This document shows, piece after piece, positions 25,722 through 34,498 of a stretch of 64,000 nt of DNA. The translations under genes and the position numbers were made by a program. The notes beneath the pieces were generated by a model. It was not told the DNA's origin. It saw only the letters and a list, made by a program, of their open reading frames with translations, and ran no database searches. The first letter of the stretch is position 1; each line of letters begins with the position of its first letter. Source of the DNA: Pontibacter qinzhouensis (GTDB lineage Bacteria; Bacteroidota; Bacteroidia; Cytophagales; Hymenobacteraceae); contig NZ_VRTY01000009.1 of NCBI RefSeq assembly GCF_008017455.1, forward strand, positions 1-64,000. Direction: 5' to 3'.

Positions 25722-27224
25722 ATGCGTGCACTTCTTCTTGTCTTACTTTGTATTTGTAGCTGCAACCTGCAGGCCTGGGCACAAGACACTGCTACTCCGG
25801 CTCTACACACGCGCTCGTGCGCTACCACCGAGTACCAGGAAGCGCTACAGGCACAGGACCCAAGCCTGGTGCTGCGACAACAGCAGGCAATGGAGCGGGC
25901 GCAGGAGGGTTCGTTTAAGTTAAGCCAGAGCAAGGCAGCATGGCGTAACACCATTATTACCATACCGGTTGTTTTTCATGTTGTATATAACACCGAGGCA
26001 GAAAACATTCCGGACGAGCAGATCCTATCGCAGCTGGCTATCCTGAATGCTGACTTCAGGCGCCAGAACCCAGACACTGTAAATACACCTGCTTATTTCA
26101 GACCCTTCGCAGCTGACACCCAAATTGAGTTCTGCCTTGCCTCCATCGACCCGAACGGCGACCCGACTACCGGCATTACCCGCACCCAAACCGATAGAGC
26201 CTCTTTTGAGACTTCGCGCGACGATGTTAAATTCACAAGCAGGGGAGGCAAAGACATCTGGGACAGCAACCAGTACCTTAACATCTGGGTTTGCAGAATT
26301 ACCGGCAACACACTCGGCTACTCGTCTTTTCCGGGCTATAATGCGAACATCGATGGCGTGGTACTGCTTTATTCTTCTGTAGGAGCACCACCCTTTAACA
26401 GATCGTCCGGACCCTACAACCAGGGCCGCACTGCGACCCACGAAGTAGGGCACTGGCTGGGCCTGCGGCACATCTGGGGGAGCGCCTGCAACAACGCCGA
26501 TGGCATAGAAGACACACCCAACCAGCAACGCGATACCGGAGGCTGCCCAACAGGTATTGTAACCTCATGCAACAACGGCCCCTATGGCAACATGTGGCAG
26601 AACTACATGGACTACACCGACGATGGTTGTATGAACTTGTTCACGAACGGGCAGGCTGCGTTGATGCAGGCTACTTTAGCAACGGCTCGTCCTTCTATTT
26701 TGAGCTCTCTTGCCTGCACCGGCAGAATCCGCTCCGACTTTGAAATAACCAACCCCACCGACACCCTGGTACTAGTCGGAACAGCCGTTAACTTCACCGA
26801 TAAATCAGAAGGTTCGCGACCAACTGCCTGGCTTTGGGAGTTTGAAGGAGGCACTCCGGCAACATCTACAGAACAGAACCCAACTGTTACTTATAATACA
26901 CCCGGCAGCTACACCGTAAAGCTTACAGTAACAAATGGCATTGTGAGCGATACTGCAGAAAAGCTCCAGTATATAGAAGTTACGGTAAGCGACCTGGTGG
27001 TTTATCCGAACCCGGCTGCTGCGTATATCACCATTGAGCAACCGGCCCGCATAGAAGTACGCCACATTGAACTGGTTAACAGCATTGGCCAAACAGTGCT
27101 GCAGCAAACCGTAGCAGACAGAGTGGTTCAGCTACAGGTACAGCACCTGCCAGCGGGAGTTTACTACCTGCGCCTTCAAAGTTCCAACGGCATGGTTATT
27201 AAGAAAATAAGCGTAATCAGGTAA
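25722..27224 (+). CDS. Secreted M43-type zinc metalloprotease with PKD and type IX sorting domains
   Basis: 500 residues. A signal peptide (MRALLLVLLCICSCNLQAWA) precedes a pappalysin-like (M43) protease domain. The extended zinc motif is intact: HEVGHWLGLRH, His240, His244 and His250, catalytic Glu241, with the Met-turn in YMDYTDDGCMNLFT. A PKD domain follows (about 335-420; WLWEFEGGTPATSTEQNPTV). The last 75 residues are a type A sorting domain (VVYPNPAAAYITI, ending KKISVIR), so it should leave the cell by the type IX system. Four or more cysteines around the active site fit the family. It probably degrades extracellular protein. The gene stands alone. Confidence 0.92.
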   Translation: MRALLLVLLCICSCNLQAWAQDTATPALHTRSCATTEYQEALQAQDPSLVLRQQQAMERAQEGSFKLSQSKAAWRNTIITIPVVFHVVYNTEAENIPDEQILSQLAILNADFRRQNPDTVNTPAYFRPFAADTQIEFCLASIDPNGDPTTGITRTQTDRASFETSRDDVKFTSRGGKDIWDSNQYLNIWVCRITGNTLGYSSFPGYNANIDGVVLLYSSVGAPPFNRSSGPYNQGRTATHEVGHWLGLRHIWGSACNNADGIEDTPNQQRDTGGCPTGIVTSCNNGPYGNMWQNYMDYTDDGCMNLFTNGQAALMQATLATARPSILSSLACTGRIRSDFEITNPTDTLVLVGTAVNFTDKSEGSRPTAWLWEFEGGTPATSTEQNPTVTYNTPGSYTVKLTVTNGIVSDTAEKLQYIEVTVSDLVVYPNPAAAYITIEQPARIEVRHIELVNSIGQTVLQQTVADRVVQLQVQHLPAGVYYLRLQSSNGMVIKKISVIR

Positions 27225-27314
27225 GTTTAATGTGCTCGTCTTGAATTTTGAATGAATGATTGAATGTGAGAATAAGTTTATCGTGTTCAGCTCGGATAGC
27301 AACCAACAATCAAC

Positions 27315-27737
27315 CTAATTCCCCTGCAGCGTTACTACCAGCCAGCGTTTTGAGGCGTGGTCGCGGTGCTCGCAGAGGTAAATGCCTTGCCAGGTACCCA
27401 TGTTAAACTTGCCGTTGGTAATAGGCACCGTAACCGACGAGCCAAGTATGGCAGCTTTTAAGTGGGCAGGCATATCGTCGGAGCCTTCGAGGGTGTGCTT
27501 GTAGTAAGGCGCGTTTTCCGGCACCATCTTGTTGAAATGGCTTTCGAAGTCCTGCCGCACGGTGGGGTCAGCATCTTCGTTAATGGTGAGGCTGGCAGAG
27601 GTATGCTTGATGAACACATGCGCCAGGCCCATCTTAATATCTTCCAGCTCAGGCAACTGCGACTCCACTAAATCGGTTATAAGATGAAAGCCCCGCTTTA
27701 CGGCCGGCAACCTGATTTCCTTCTGATACCATTTCAT
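27315..27737 (-). CDS. YjbQ/UPF0047-family protein
   Basis: 140 residues of the YjbQ family. The conserved segments are GLAHVFIKHTSASLTINEDADP, HTLEGSDDMPAHLKAAILGSS, and GTWQGIYLCEHRD at the C terminus. Members have weak thiamine-phosphate synthase activity in some bacteria and are trimers with a buried metal site; the physiological role is unsettled. The family is normally about 130-140 residues, so it is complete. Single gene with Repeat A copy 9 upstream. Confidence 0.93.
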   Translation of the reverse strand: MKWYQKEIRLPAVKRGFHLITDLVESQLPELEDIKMGLAHVFIKHTSASLTINEDADPTVRQDFESHFNKMVPENAPYYKHTLEGSDDMPAHLKAAILGSSVTVPITNGKFNMGTWQGIYLCEHRDHASKRWLVVTLQGN

Positions 27738-27821
27738 GTTCTAATTTTGATTACTTGAATGAGTGAATGAATGAGTGAGTGACTGTTTAATACGGTGCTG
27801 CTCCTAAATAGCTGCGTTTGG

Positions 27822-27880
27822 GAATTATTCTAATGAAAACAGCCTTCCAAAAGCTTTTAAACGTTTTTTAGTCAAGAGCC
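27822..27880 (+). repeat. Repeat A copy 9
   Basis: AATTATTCTAATGAAAAC, core GCCTTCCAAAAGC, end GTCAAGAGCC. It is followed by TGATTAGTTAAGAGTTATG, a composite module that the MITE at 27902 interrupts. Confidence 0.8.
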
Positions 27881-27901
27881 TTTGATTAGTTAAGAGTTAT
27901 G

Positions 27902-28226
27902 ACTGATGTTACGCACTCATGCGACCAGCAAAGAAATATTATTCCCAGGGCAACTCCAAACAGTCGCTTTAGCCTCAACTAAGAGCACAAATTTCCAGTT
28001 CTTGGGTTGAGCGCCTTTGCAGGTTTCCGGTGCCGCAGGCAGCCTGAGCGACAGCGAAGGCAGGAAAGGTGCAGCAGCGCGATGCCCGAGAACGGGGCCC
28101 CGTGGCCTTGAGCGCTAAGACTTCTACAATGAAAAATGAAAGCCTAAGGGCACCGGATGAAACTGTTACCAAATGTATTAGAACCAATTTAAAGGAGACT
28201 TCCTGATAAATGTGCGTAACATCAGT
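27902..28226. mobile_element. MITE-like element with TATG target duplication
   Basis: 325 bp bounded by perfect 15-bp terminal inverted repeats: ACTGATGTTACGCAC at 27902-27916 and its reverse complement at 28212-28226. TATG precedes the left end and follows the right end, consistent with a target duplication. Removing the element joins GTTAAGAGT and AGTTAAAAGTTGG, which restores a composite spacer seen intact elsewhere. The interior is GC-rich, with the 10-bp palindrome CGGGGCCCCG, and holds only a doubtful 70-codon minus-strand frame. It is non-autonomous: no transposase. Confidence 0.7.
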
Positions 28227-28277
28227 TATGAGTTAAAAGTTGGAAAAAATACTTTCCTTCACCCATTTAATATTTCT

Positions 28278-28316
28278 TCATCTTCAAATTTCCAAATCCT
28301 CACATCTCCAAATCAA
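28278..28316 (+). repeat. Repeat C copy
   Basis: TCATCTTCAAATTTCC then AAATCCTCACATCTCC, nearly identical to 17901-17939 and 57751-57787. It ends 12 nt before the stop of the beta-helix lipoprotein gene. Confidence 0.8.
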
Positions 28317-28327
28317 AAATCAGCACC

Positions 28328-29707
28328 TTAATCAATTGTTCTCTCAAATGCCCCTATGTCGGGGGTGGTGGAGCTGCGGCTTTGGCCTTTTATGTCGCGG
28401 CGCACATCTAAAAGTGGCTTTGCGGCTCCGTTGGCAACAGAAAGGGTATCGAGGCTAAAATCCTGATTTGATATCGACTTGAATTTTGGTGCCTGGTTCA
28501 GAATATTGTTATCCTGGTTAAGCAGCTCTTTATAGAGGTCGGTTCGTAACACGTTGTTGGCAACTTCGGCTGCAATGGTACCGCCATCGCTTTCGAGCAG
28601 CAGCTCGTCTTTAAAGTTAAAACCATCGGAGTACACAATAGAGTTGATGAGGCGCAGGTTCACGGTCATGTTCCGGATATCGGTGCCCGGTATGTAATCG
28701 GCTACCACAAAGGCAGGTGATTCGCGCTGCATCGGGTTGTTGTAGTTCACGATAGTGGAGTAAATAACATCGTAGTTGCCACCTCCAAGGCCACTAAAGC
28801 CATACCGCCCGCAGTTATAGATGAGCGTATTCACCACCCTGATATCAGAAGTAAACCCGATAATGCCATCCTGAAACGCGTATTGTATAGCACAACCTTC
28901 TACCAGTGTGCCACCTTTGCCCGGGTTACCGATGCGTAAGCCCCAGGTTGTGTTCCTGATGTCGGCAAACCGGATGCGGTTGTTCTCGCTTTGTGTCAGA
29001 ATCTGTATGCCTTGCCACTGCCCCGGTGCCTGCTGGTAACTCTGCTCACGCCTGTAACCACTAAAAACCACGCGTTCTTCGGCTGTTCCCTCCACGAGCA
29101 GTGTTCCGTTTACGAGCAGCACCGCTCCTGGTGTGGCAAATATTTGACTGCCTTTTTCTATGGTGAGGGTGGTGCCGGCGCTAACCAGAATGGTGTCGAG
29201 CAGCACATGCGCTTTGTCTTTGCCCCACACGGTGTTACCGATGGCTGCTTTGCTATGGAAATAAGCATTTTGCCCATAGGCGACCAGCTTCACCTTTTGC
29301 AGGTTGCCATTGGTCCGGAACATAATGGAGTCGCTTACCAGAAAGGGTTGGTTGCTGGCATTCGGGTTGATATTTACCCGCACCAGCACATACAGGCTAT
29401 CGCGGCCACGCAACTCTAGGTTGTTGGCAATAGGGCTCTCGACTCCGTTAATGGTCAGTTTGTAAGGCGATGCGCCTGCACCACCTAAGGTAATGTCGCT
29501 GATGCGGACGGCCTTTTGGTTAGGATTGTAAACCTTAAGCCGCTTGGTAACACTGCCCCGCGCCACAAATACTGTATCGAAAAGCACGGTATCGGCCGAG
29601 AAATGAAGCACCGCCTCAGGGTCAGCTGTAATCACCTCATCGTTTGGCGTACACGAAAACACCGAGAGCAACAGCAGAAGGGGTAAAATAGCGAGGAGGT
29701 ACTTCAA
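28328..29707 (-). CDS. Lipoprotein with right-handed beta-helix (choice-of-anchor Q-like end)
   Basis: 459 residues from a TTG at 29707. The signal is LLAILPLLLLLSVFSC with a lipobox Cys, so the protein should be lipid-anchored. Residues from about 35 to 125 resemble an immunoglobulin-like anchoring domain (SADTVLFDTVFVARGSVTKR). The middle is a beta-helix of short repeats (GTLLVEGTAEERVVFSGY; GCAIQYAFQDGIIGF). The C terminus ends PDIGAFE, as in proteins called choice-of-anchor Q. It is probably a cell-surface structural or carbohydrate-binding protein; no catalytic motif is seen. Confidence 0.78.
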   Translation of the reverse strand: MKYLLAILPLLLLLSVFSCTPNDEVITADPEAVLHFSADTVLFDTVFVARGSVTKRLKVYNPNQKAVRISDITLGGAGASPYKLTINGVESPIANNLELRGRDSLYVLVRVNINPNASNQPFLVSDSIMFRTNGNLQKVKLVAYGQNAYFHSKAAIGNTVWGKDKAHVLLDTILVSAGTTLTIEKGSQIFATPGAVLLVNGTLLVEGTAEERVVFSGYRREQSYQQAPGQWQGIQILTQSENNRIRFADIRNTTWGLRIGNPGKGGTLVEGCAIQYAFQDGIIGFTSDIRVVNTLIYNCGRYGFSGLGGGNYDVIYSTIVNYNNPMQRESPAFVVADYIPGTDIRNMTVNLRLINSIVYSDGFNFKDELLLESDGGTIAAEVANNVLRTDLYKELLNQDNNILNQAPKFKSISNQDFSLDTLSVANGAAKPLLDVRRDIKGQSRSSTTPDIGAFERTID

Positions 29708-29844
29708 AATGATATCTGTTTTATATAGTGATGGCTAAATTGTTAAACTGTTGAATGGTTGATGCTCCTTAAAATAAGTTTTTAGAAATACTAAGTTTTC
29801 AACTTTAACTTCTGTATCGGCCAGAGGCCTCAGAATAAGAGTCA

Positions 29845-29860
29845 CGAGCGAGGACGCTCG
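29845..29860. repeat. Short GC hairpin (Repeat E-like)
   Basis: CGAGCG, loop AGGA, CGCTCG: a perfect 6-bp stem in an otherwise AT-rich spacer, flanked by GAGTCA and CGCCAGCAT. Confidence 0.5.
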
Positions 29861-29870
29861 CGCCAGCATA

Positions 29871-29904
29871 GTTTTTAATTTCTAATTTTTAATTTGGCGA
29901 AGCA
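29871..29904 (+). repeat. Repeat B, single copy
   Basis: TTTTTAATTTCTAATTTTTA then ATTTGGCGAAGC, the same as the right end of the 6700-7124 element. It directly precedes Repeat A copy 10. Confidence 0.65.
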
Positions 29905-29909
29905 TCAGC

Positions 29910-29967
29910 AATTATTCCAATCAAAATAGCCTTCCGAAGGCAAAAGCTTTGAGTTTGGTCAAGGGTT
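29910..29967 (+). repeat. Repeat A copy 10
   Basis: AATTATTCCAATCAAAATAG, core GCCTTCCGAAGG, end GTCAAGGGT. The GGGT end faces the prfA 3' end. Confidence 0.83.
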
Positions 29968-30095
29968 GCTGCGCCTATTGCTCCAACTGCCGAAGTTACC
30001 AAAATCGTATAAAACAGATCAGGAATATAATAAAGTCTCTCTCCCTTTACTATACTCCTGACCCCCGATTACTTAATTCATTTAAAATTAAGGTA

Positions 30096-31172
30096 TTACT
30101 CTGCTGCTGCGCCCTCTTTCAGTTTCTCGGCGTTTTCGGCAATTCTTAGTTGTTCTACAAAATCTTCTATGTTACCTTCCATTACGGCAGGCAGGTTGTA
30201 CACGGTGTAGCCAATGCGGTGGTCGGTTACGCGGCCCTGCGGGTAGTTGTAGGTCCTGATCTTGTCGGAACGGTCGCCGCCACCTACCATGCTTTTACGC
30301 TGCGCACCTTCGGCTTCGAGTTTCTTGGCCAGCTCTATTTCGTAGATTCGGGAGCGAAGCACTTTCAGGGCTTTGTCGTAGTTTTTGAGCTGCGACTTCT
30401 GGTCCTGGCACTGCGCCACAATACCGGTCGGGATGTGCGTAAGACGAACGGCAGAATAGGTCGTGTTTACCGACTGACCGCCCGGGCCTGATGACATGAA
30501 CAGGTCTTTGCGGATATCGTTCATGTCGAGGTCGATATCAAATTCCTCTACTTCGGGCAGTACGATAACCGATGCAACCGAGGTATGGATGCGGCCCTGG
30601 GTTTCGGTGGCTGGTACGCGCTGCACACGGTGCACCCCCGACTCAAACTTAAGCTTGCCATACACATCCTCGCCCGACATGCCGACAATAATCTCTTTGT
30701 AACCGCCCGATGTGCCTTCCATGGCATCCATCAGCTCCACGCGCCAGCCCATTTTTTCGGCAAAGCGGGTGTACATGCGGTACAGGTCGCCGGCAAAGAT
30801 AGAAGCCTCGTCGCCACCGGCACCGGCTCTTACCTCCATAATAATGTCTTTGCTGTCGTTCGGGTCTTTTGGTATCAGCAGCTCTTTCAGGAGCTCCTCC
30901 ATTTTTTCGCGTTGCGGCAGCAGCTCGTCCAGCTCCTCTTTCGCCATGTCGCGGAAATCCTCGTCCTTTTCGGTGGCGATTACCTGCTTGGCGTTATCTA
31001 TATTGCTGAGTATATTCAGGTACTTTTTGTATTCGGTAACTATCTTATCCAGATCTTTGTATTCTTTGTTCAACGACTTGAATTTCTTCATATCGCTGGC
31101 CACGTCGGGCTGGATAAGCAGTTGGCTTACTTCCTCAAACCGATGATTAATGGCTTCTAATTTATCTAACAT
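30096..31172 (-). CDS. prfA: Peptide chain release factor 1
   Basis: Recognises UAA and UAG on the ribosome and releases the finished peptide. 358 residues, full length. The catalytic GGQ is in [20 protein letters not shown], and [14 protein letters not shown] precedes it. [20 protein letters not shown] marks domain 2, and the C-terminal [19 protein letters not shown] is conserved. A TATCTTTG promoter box lies about 24 nt ahead of the ATG on the minus strand (31196-31203). Single gene. Confidence 0.97.
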   Translation of the reverse strand: MLDKLEAINHRFEEVSQLLIQPDVASDMKKFKSLNKEYKDLDKIVTEYKKYLNILSNIDNAKQVIATEKDEDFRDMAKEELDELLPQREKMEELLKELLIPKDPNDSKDIIMEVRAGAGGDEASIFAGDLYRMYTRFAEKMGWRVELMDAMEGTSGGYKEIIVGMSGEDVYGKLKFESGVHRVQRVPATETQGRIHTSVASVIVLPEVEEFDIDLDMNDIRKDLFMSSGPGGQSVNTTYSAVRLTHIPTGIVAQCQDQKSQLKNYDKALKVLRSRIYEIELAKKLEAEGAQRKSMVGGGDRSDKIRTYNYPQGRVTDHRIGYTVYNLPAVMEGNIEDFVEQLRIAENAEKLKEGAAAE

Positions 31173-31257
31173 GGCGCTGTTATGGTTTTAAAGTACAAAG
31201 ATACTAAATTGGCGTGTAGTTTCTTTTATACATTTTTATACAATCCAGACTAAAAAG

Positions 31258-31953
31258 ATGTTCCACCTACCTCGTATCTTATATTATATAACTCTTGCTG
31301 CTGCCTGTATAGTTTCGGGGTGCGAAGTAAAAGTTAAGCCTGTAGAGGGCGGAAAAGAAATAGCCAAGGAACTGGAGCGGCGCAAGATTAAGCGTGTAAC
31401 CGGTGCCCAGATTCAGGAAGCAGCCCTTAATGCAGGCGACTCCATAGTGGCTGCCGCCCAATACCAAATGGACCTGTACCTGCAACAGCACCTCGACAGC
31501 GGTGGCGTAGCAGCCGCCATGGCCTATTGCCGCCCTGAGCAGTTCGAGATTGTGCAGGCCATGGAGCAGAAATACGGTGGCACTGCCGGCCGCACCTCCT
31601 TAAAGTTACGCAACCCCGCCAACAAGGCAGAGGGAGCCGTAGCTGTGGCTTTACAGCAATACACAGAGGGGCAGCTGCAAGAGCCCGTGCTACAGGAACT
31701 AAACCGCGAGGAGCTGCTCTACACCGCTCCGATCTACATCCGGAGCGAGAGCTGCCTGCGCTGCCACGGCACCCCGGGCAAAGAGCTGTCTGATGCCGAT
31801 AACGAACTCCTGAAACAGCAATACCCCACCGACCAGGCTACCCGTTACGCAACAGGCGACTTGCGAGGCATGTGGCACATCAGGTTTAACAAGCAAACTC
31901 TTGTAACCGACATGACGACCCAACCCAAAAAGAAAATTAAAATGGGATTTTGA
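31258..31953 (+). CDS. Tll0287-like (DUF3365) haem-binding lipoprotein
   Basis: 231 residues with a lipoprotein signal (YYITLAAACIVSGC). The c-type haem motif CLRCH (Cys166, Cys169, His170) follows APIYIRSES, as in Tll0287-like / DUF3365 domains. Those are periplasmic PAS-like haem proteins, often fused to sensors but here free. YCRPEQFEIVQAMEQKYGGT in the middle fits the same domain. It could sense redox state or gases, or carry electrons; nothing nearby decides. It is divergent from prfA across an 85-bp gap. Confidence 0.85.
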   Translation: MFHLPRILYYITLAAACIVSGCEVKVKPVEGGKEIAKELERRKIKRVTGAQIQEAALNAGDSIVAAAQYQMDLYLQQHLDSGGVAAAMAYCRPEQFEIVQAMEQKYGGTAGRTSLKLRNPANKAEGAVAVALQQYTEGQLQEPVLQELNREELLYTAPIYIRSESCLRCHGTPGKELSDADNELLKQQYPTDQATRYATGDLRGMWHIRFNKQTLVTDMTTQPKKKIKMGF

Positions 31954-31954
31954 G

Positions 31955-32020
31955 ATGGTTGTTGATTGTTGATTGCTGTTTGTTGAATGGTTAAATGGTT
32001 GATTTGAGGAATTTTAAGGA
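31955..32020. repeat. TTGTTGATTG-type low-complexity block
   Basis: TGGTTGTTGATTGTTGATTG and GAATGGTTAAATGGTTGAT are reverse complements of the CAACAATCAACAACC / CCATTTAAC words in other spacers. Confidence 0.5.
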
Positions 32021-32072
32021 ATTCTGACGGAGTGACAGAAACAATGTGACTCTTACTAATTTAAGTAGTTTA

Positions 32073-32131
32073 ACCCTTGACCTGTAAAGCACCTAAAACC
32101 TGTTTGGAGGCTGTTTTCATTTGAATAATTT
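32073..32131 (-). repeat. Repeat A copy 11
   Basis: Plus-strand reading: ACCCTTGAC, GTTTGGAGGCTGTTTTC, TTTGAATAATT. The ACCC end faces the haem lipoprotein 3' end. Confidence 0.8.
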
Positions 32132-32262
32132 GATTGATGATTGTTGAATGGCTACATGGTTAAATGGTTGATTTTGAATGAACGACTGAGAGGATGAGTG
32201 AACCACTTTTAAAACTTTTAACTCCTAACTTTTAACTCTTAACTAATAAAAGATTTAGCATC
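32132..32262 (-). repeat. Composite repeat block, minus orientation
   Basis: After copy 11 come ATTGTTGAATGGCTAC, GGTTAAATGGTTGATTTTG, AACTTTTAACTCTTAAC, then TAATAAAAGATTTAGC and ATCTT. This is the 17826-17977 module order read backwards, without Repeat C. Confidence 0.55.
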
Positions 32263-32310
32263 TTAAACCGTTGGAGCTGCATTGGTTACACCTCAACATG
32301 TATTTTGTTG

Positions 32311-32318
32311 TATATTTG
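32311..32318 (+). promoter_or_regulatory. -7 promoter box TATATTTG before the thioredoxin gene
   Basis: Perfect TAnnTTTG, 79 nt before the ATG. No TTG at the ideal distance. Confidence 0.45.
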
Positions 32319-32397
32319 CAGTTGAAACATTTACTATGCAGGCAAGTATGCATAACCCATACTTACTTAATTTTTAACCTTCAAAACACGATATTCT

Positions 32398-32715
32398 ATG
32401 GCCGTTATAAAAGCAACTGATTCTGATTTTGCGAGTATCCTGAAGTCTAACCAACATGTGGTAGTAAAGTACTTTGCAGACTGGTGTGGCAACTGCCGCC
32501 TGTTCTCGCCTAAGTTCAAGCGCCTGTCAGAAGATGAGCACTTTGCCACAGTAACTTTTGTGGATGTAAACGCTGAAACAAGTCCGGAAGCCCGTAAAAT
32601 GGCAGGAGTAACCAACCTTCCTTTCTTTGCTGTGTTCAAAAACGGGAATCTCGTAGATACTGTAGCCGCCAGCAAAGAAGAAGCAGTACGCACCCTTATC
32701 CATAAACTTGTATAA
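32398..32715 (+). CDS. Thioredoxin-family protein with CGNC active site
   Basis: 105 residues, one thioredoxin fold. The active site is WCGNC (Cys30, Cys33) in YFADWCGNCRLFSPKF, with Asn where classical thioredoxin has Pro; the cis-Pro is in NLPFFAVF. The changed residue would alter redox potential, so a dedicated partner is likely. It is cytosolic. It is followed 9 nt downstream by a small conserved gene with which it forms an operon; I associate this pair with peroxiredoxin loci in Bacteroidota, but no peroxiredoxin is present here. Confidence 0.92.
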   Translation: MAVIKATDSDFASILKSNQHVVVKYFADWCGNCRLFSPKFKRLSEDEHFATVTFVDVNAETSPEARKMAGVTNLPFFAVFKNGNLVDTVAASKEEAVRTLIHKLV

Positions 32716-32724
32716 ACCCGACAA

Positions 32725-32967
32725 ATGAAAATACCGGTAATAAAAAAATTAGTAGAAACCCAGAGCATTGAAACTTTGCTGGCTGCCGAGGCCGCAATTT
32801 TAGAGGAGCAGGAGCTAGCCATTGAGGTAGAGGGCGAAGACGAAGGAGAACAGCTGACCCACATTCTGGCTGCCGTCTGGATTCTGAACCAAATGCACCA
32901 CCAGCACGTCGATTTTAAGACGGCACTGCGTGAGTACACACAAAAAGTACGAACTTCCATCAGCTAA
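32725..32967 (+). CDS. Small conserved protein (DUF6952-like)
   Basis: 80 residues, acidic and mostly helical (KIPVIKKLVETQSIETLLAA; EDEGEQLTHILAAVWIL). It looks like the small Bacteroidota family that follows thioredoxin genes (DUF6952), though I assign this from memory of the pattern. The 9-bp gap to the thioredoxin gene indicates co-translation and perhaps a partner role. It ends at a very strong terminator. Confidence 0.72.
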   Translation: MKIPVIKKLVETQSIETLLAAEAAILEEQELAIEVEGEDEGEQLTHILAAVWILNQMHHQHVDFKTALREYTQKVRTSIS

Positions 32968-32977
32968 AATCTAACGT

Positions 32978-33032
32978 AGCTAAAACAGGAGCGGCCCGGA
33001 AGTTAAACTTCCGGGCCGCTCCTGTTTTAGCT
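32978..33032. terminator. Bidirectional terminator with 27-bp perfect stem
   Basis: 32978-33004 is the exact reverse complement of 33006-33032, with a single unpaired base between. GC-rich centre, AAAACAGG / CCTGTTTT flanks. It separates the convergent DUF6952-like and TetR genes. Confidence 0.93.
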
Positions 33033-33036
33033 GTAC

Positions 33037-33648
33037 CTATAAATTGTGCTTTGCAAAAAATGCTTCCGCCAGTTTGCCTCCCGGTTCGGTGCAGATGCCC
33101 CGGAGGTAGTAAAGAAAAATGCTCCGATACACTTCGGAGAGGTTGTATTTCTCGGGCGGGAAAACCTGCGGGTTCAGCATCATATTAAGCTGCGCCAGAA
33201 TAATACGGGTTACTAGTTCTATGTTAATGTCCTTCCTGAAAAGGCCCTGCAAAATTCCTCTATTAATAATTTCTGAGATGAGGTGGTAACTGTTGGAGTT
33301 AAGATACTCCAGGCACATCAGCCATACCTCCTCGTAATGCTGCTGCAGGTCCAGCACATACTGCGGGTTAGTTTGCTGAATATTCTTGATGCCATCCTGC
33401 AACAGCAGCATTACTTCTTCTACAGGGTCTTGTGCGTTTGCCAGCAGCCTGGCCTGCTGCCGCTCCTGTTCCTTTATATCAAACCTCACCACCTTAAGCA
33501 CCATATCGGCTTTGCTTGAAAAAAGCTCCTGAAAGGTGGAGTGCCTGATGTCTAGTCTTTTTATGATATCTTCCTGTGTGTTCGCCTCTATTCCATCGCG
33601 CTTAAATATGCGAAGAATTTCCTCTAAGATAGTTTCTAAAAAAGTCAT
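33037..33648 (-). CDS. TetR/AcrR-family transcriptional regulator
   Basis: 203 residues. The N-terminal helix-turn-helix spans about residues 8-50 (EDIIKRLDIRHSTFQELFSS with the recognition helix). The helical ligand-binding domain follows without recognisable ligand motif. It ends 5 nt from the bidirectional terminator. The carotenoid genes start about 160 bp upstream on the same strand, making them possible targets, although the regulator is not obviously in their operon. I found no clear operator palindrome. Confidence 0.85.
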   Translation of the reverse strand: MTFLETILEEILRIFKRDGIEANTQEDIIKRLDIRHSTFQELFSSKADMVLKVVRFDIKEQERQQARLLANAQDPVEEVMLLLQDGIKNIQQTNPQYVLDLQQHYEEVWLMCLEYLNSNSYHLISEIINRGILQGLFRKDINIELVTRIILAQLNMMLNPQVFPPEKYNLSEVYRSIFLYYLRGICTEPGGKLAEAFFAKHNL

Positions 33649-33809
33649 AATTGCCCTTACTCTGTTACCTACTGATAGTTGCTGCTAAGCATATTACGGT
33701 AAGCTTAACTCAACCGGATGCTAATACTTGTTAGCTCCTTGAGATTCTGGAAATTTAAGAATAATTCGGCTGCGTACAATAACTATTTCTGGCAATTAAG
33801 ATTCTTACC

Positions 33810-34493
33810 TTAAAGTATGATATATAAGGCAATAAAGAACAGCAACTGTACCAGGTAAACATAAGGTGCTACCGGGTTTTTCTTATAAAAATTAAACTTC
33901 TGAAATAAAACCTGCAGCAGCAGCGACAACCCAAACCAGTCTCTGAAGTTAGAGAGCGGAATGACTTGCTCGTGCCAGCTCCAGAAATCGTAGGTTATGG
34001 CAACAGGCTCCAGGAAATAATCGAGCAGCACCAGCAGCATGGCTCCTGTTATGGCCTTCAGGAACCAGTGCAGGGGCAGTTTATGCACCATGGTACCGGT
34101 AGCGTACACCAGCATGAGCCAGTTTACACCAATTAGCAACGGCACCTCCCATAGCTTTGTGCCAAGAGTACTGCCATAGCTATAGTTCCCGAAAATGAAG
34201 CCAGTATGCACTCCCAGCACTTCGGCCAAAAAGCCCGCCGCGAACACCAGAAAAGCAAATACCAGGAACCTGCTCGTGTAGCCTTTATGAAAGCTAAACA
34301 GCAGCACGTTGGTTAGCAGCAGGTTGAGTGGCGTAAGCGACTGAAAGTATTCGGGCCTGCCACTAAGGCCAAGGCCCCAGAAACCCACCGCATGAAAAAT
34401 TACCAGCACGCCAACCGCCAGTGGCAGCCCATACTTTTTCAGGAACAGCCGGGGTGCTTTGTTTTTCGAAACCTGGAATGTTGTATCTGGCAT
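33810..34493 (-). CDS. CruF-like carotenoid 1,2-hydratase / carotenoid biosynthesis protein
   Basis: 227 residues, six to seven membrane helices, of the family that includes CruF. Key pattern: GVHTGFIFGNYSYGSTLGTKLW, then VPLLIGVNWLMLVYATG and LDYFLEPVAITYDFWSW. CruF adds water to the psi end of acyclic or monocyclic carotenoids. It starts 5 nt after the CrtD-like desaturase gene, so they form an operon. Together they would give hydroxylated, 3,4-desaturated ends as in flexixanthin or saproxanthin. Confidence 0.85.
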   Translation of the reverse strand: MPDTTFQVSKNKAPRLFLKKYGLPLAVGVLVIFHAVGFWGLGLSGRPEYFQSLTPLNLLLTNVLLFSFHKGYTSRFLVFAFLVFAAGFLAEVLGVHTGFIFGNYSYGSTLGTKLWEVPLLIGVNWLMLVYATGTMVHKLPLHWFLKAITGAMLLVLLDYFLEPVAITYDFWSWHEQVIPLSNFRDWFGLSLLLQVLFQKFNFYKKNPVAPYVYLVQLLFFIALYIIL

Positions 34494-34498
34494 CTGTT

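Noticed and set aside
27975-28187. 70-codon minus-strand frame inside the MITE
   Set aside because: No transposase motif; probably a fortuitous frame in the GC-rich interior of the element.
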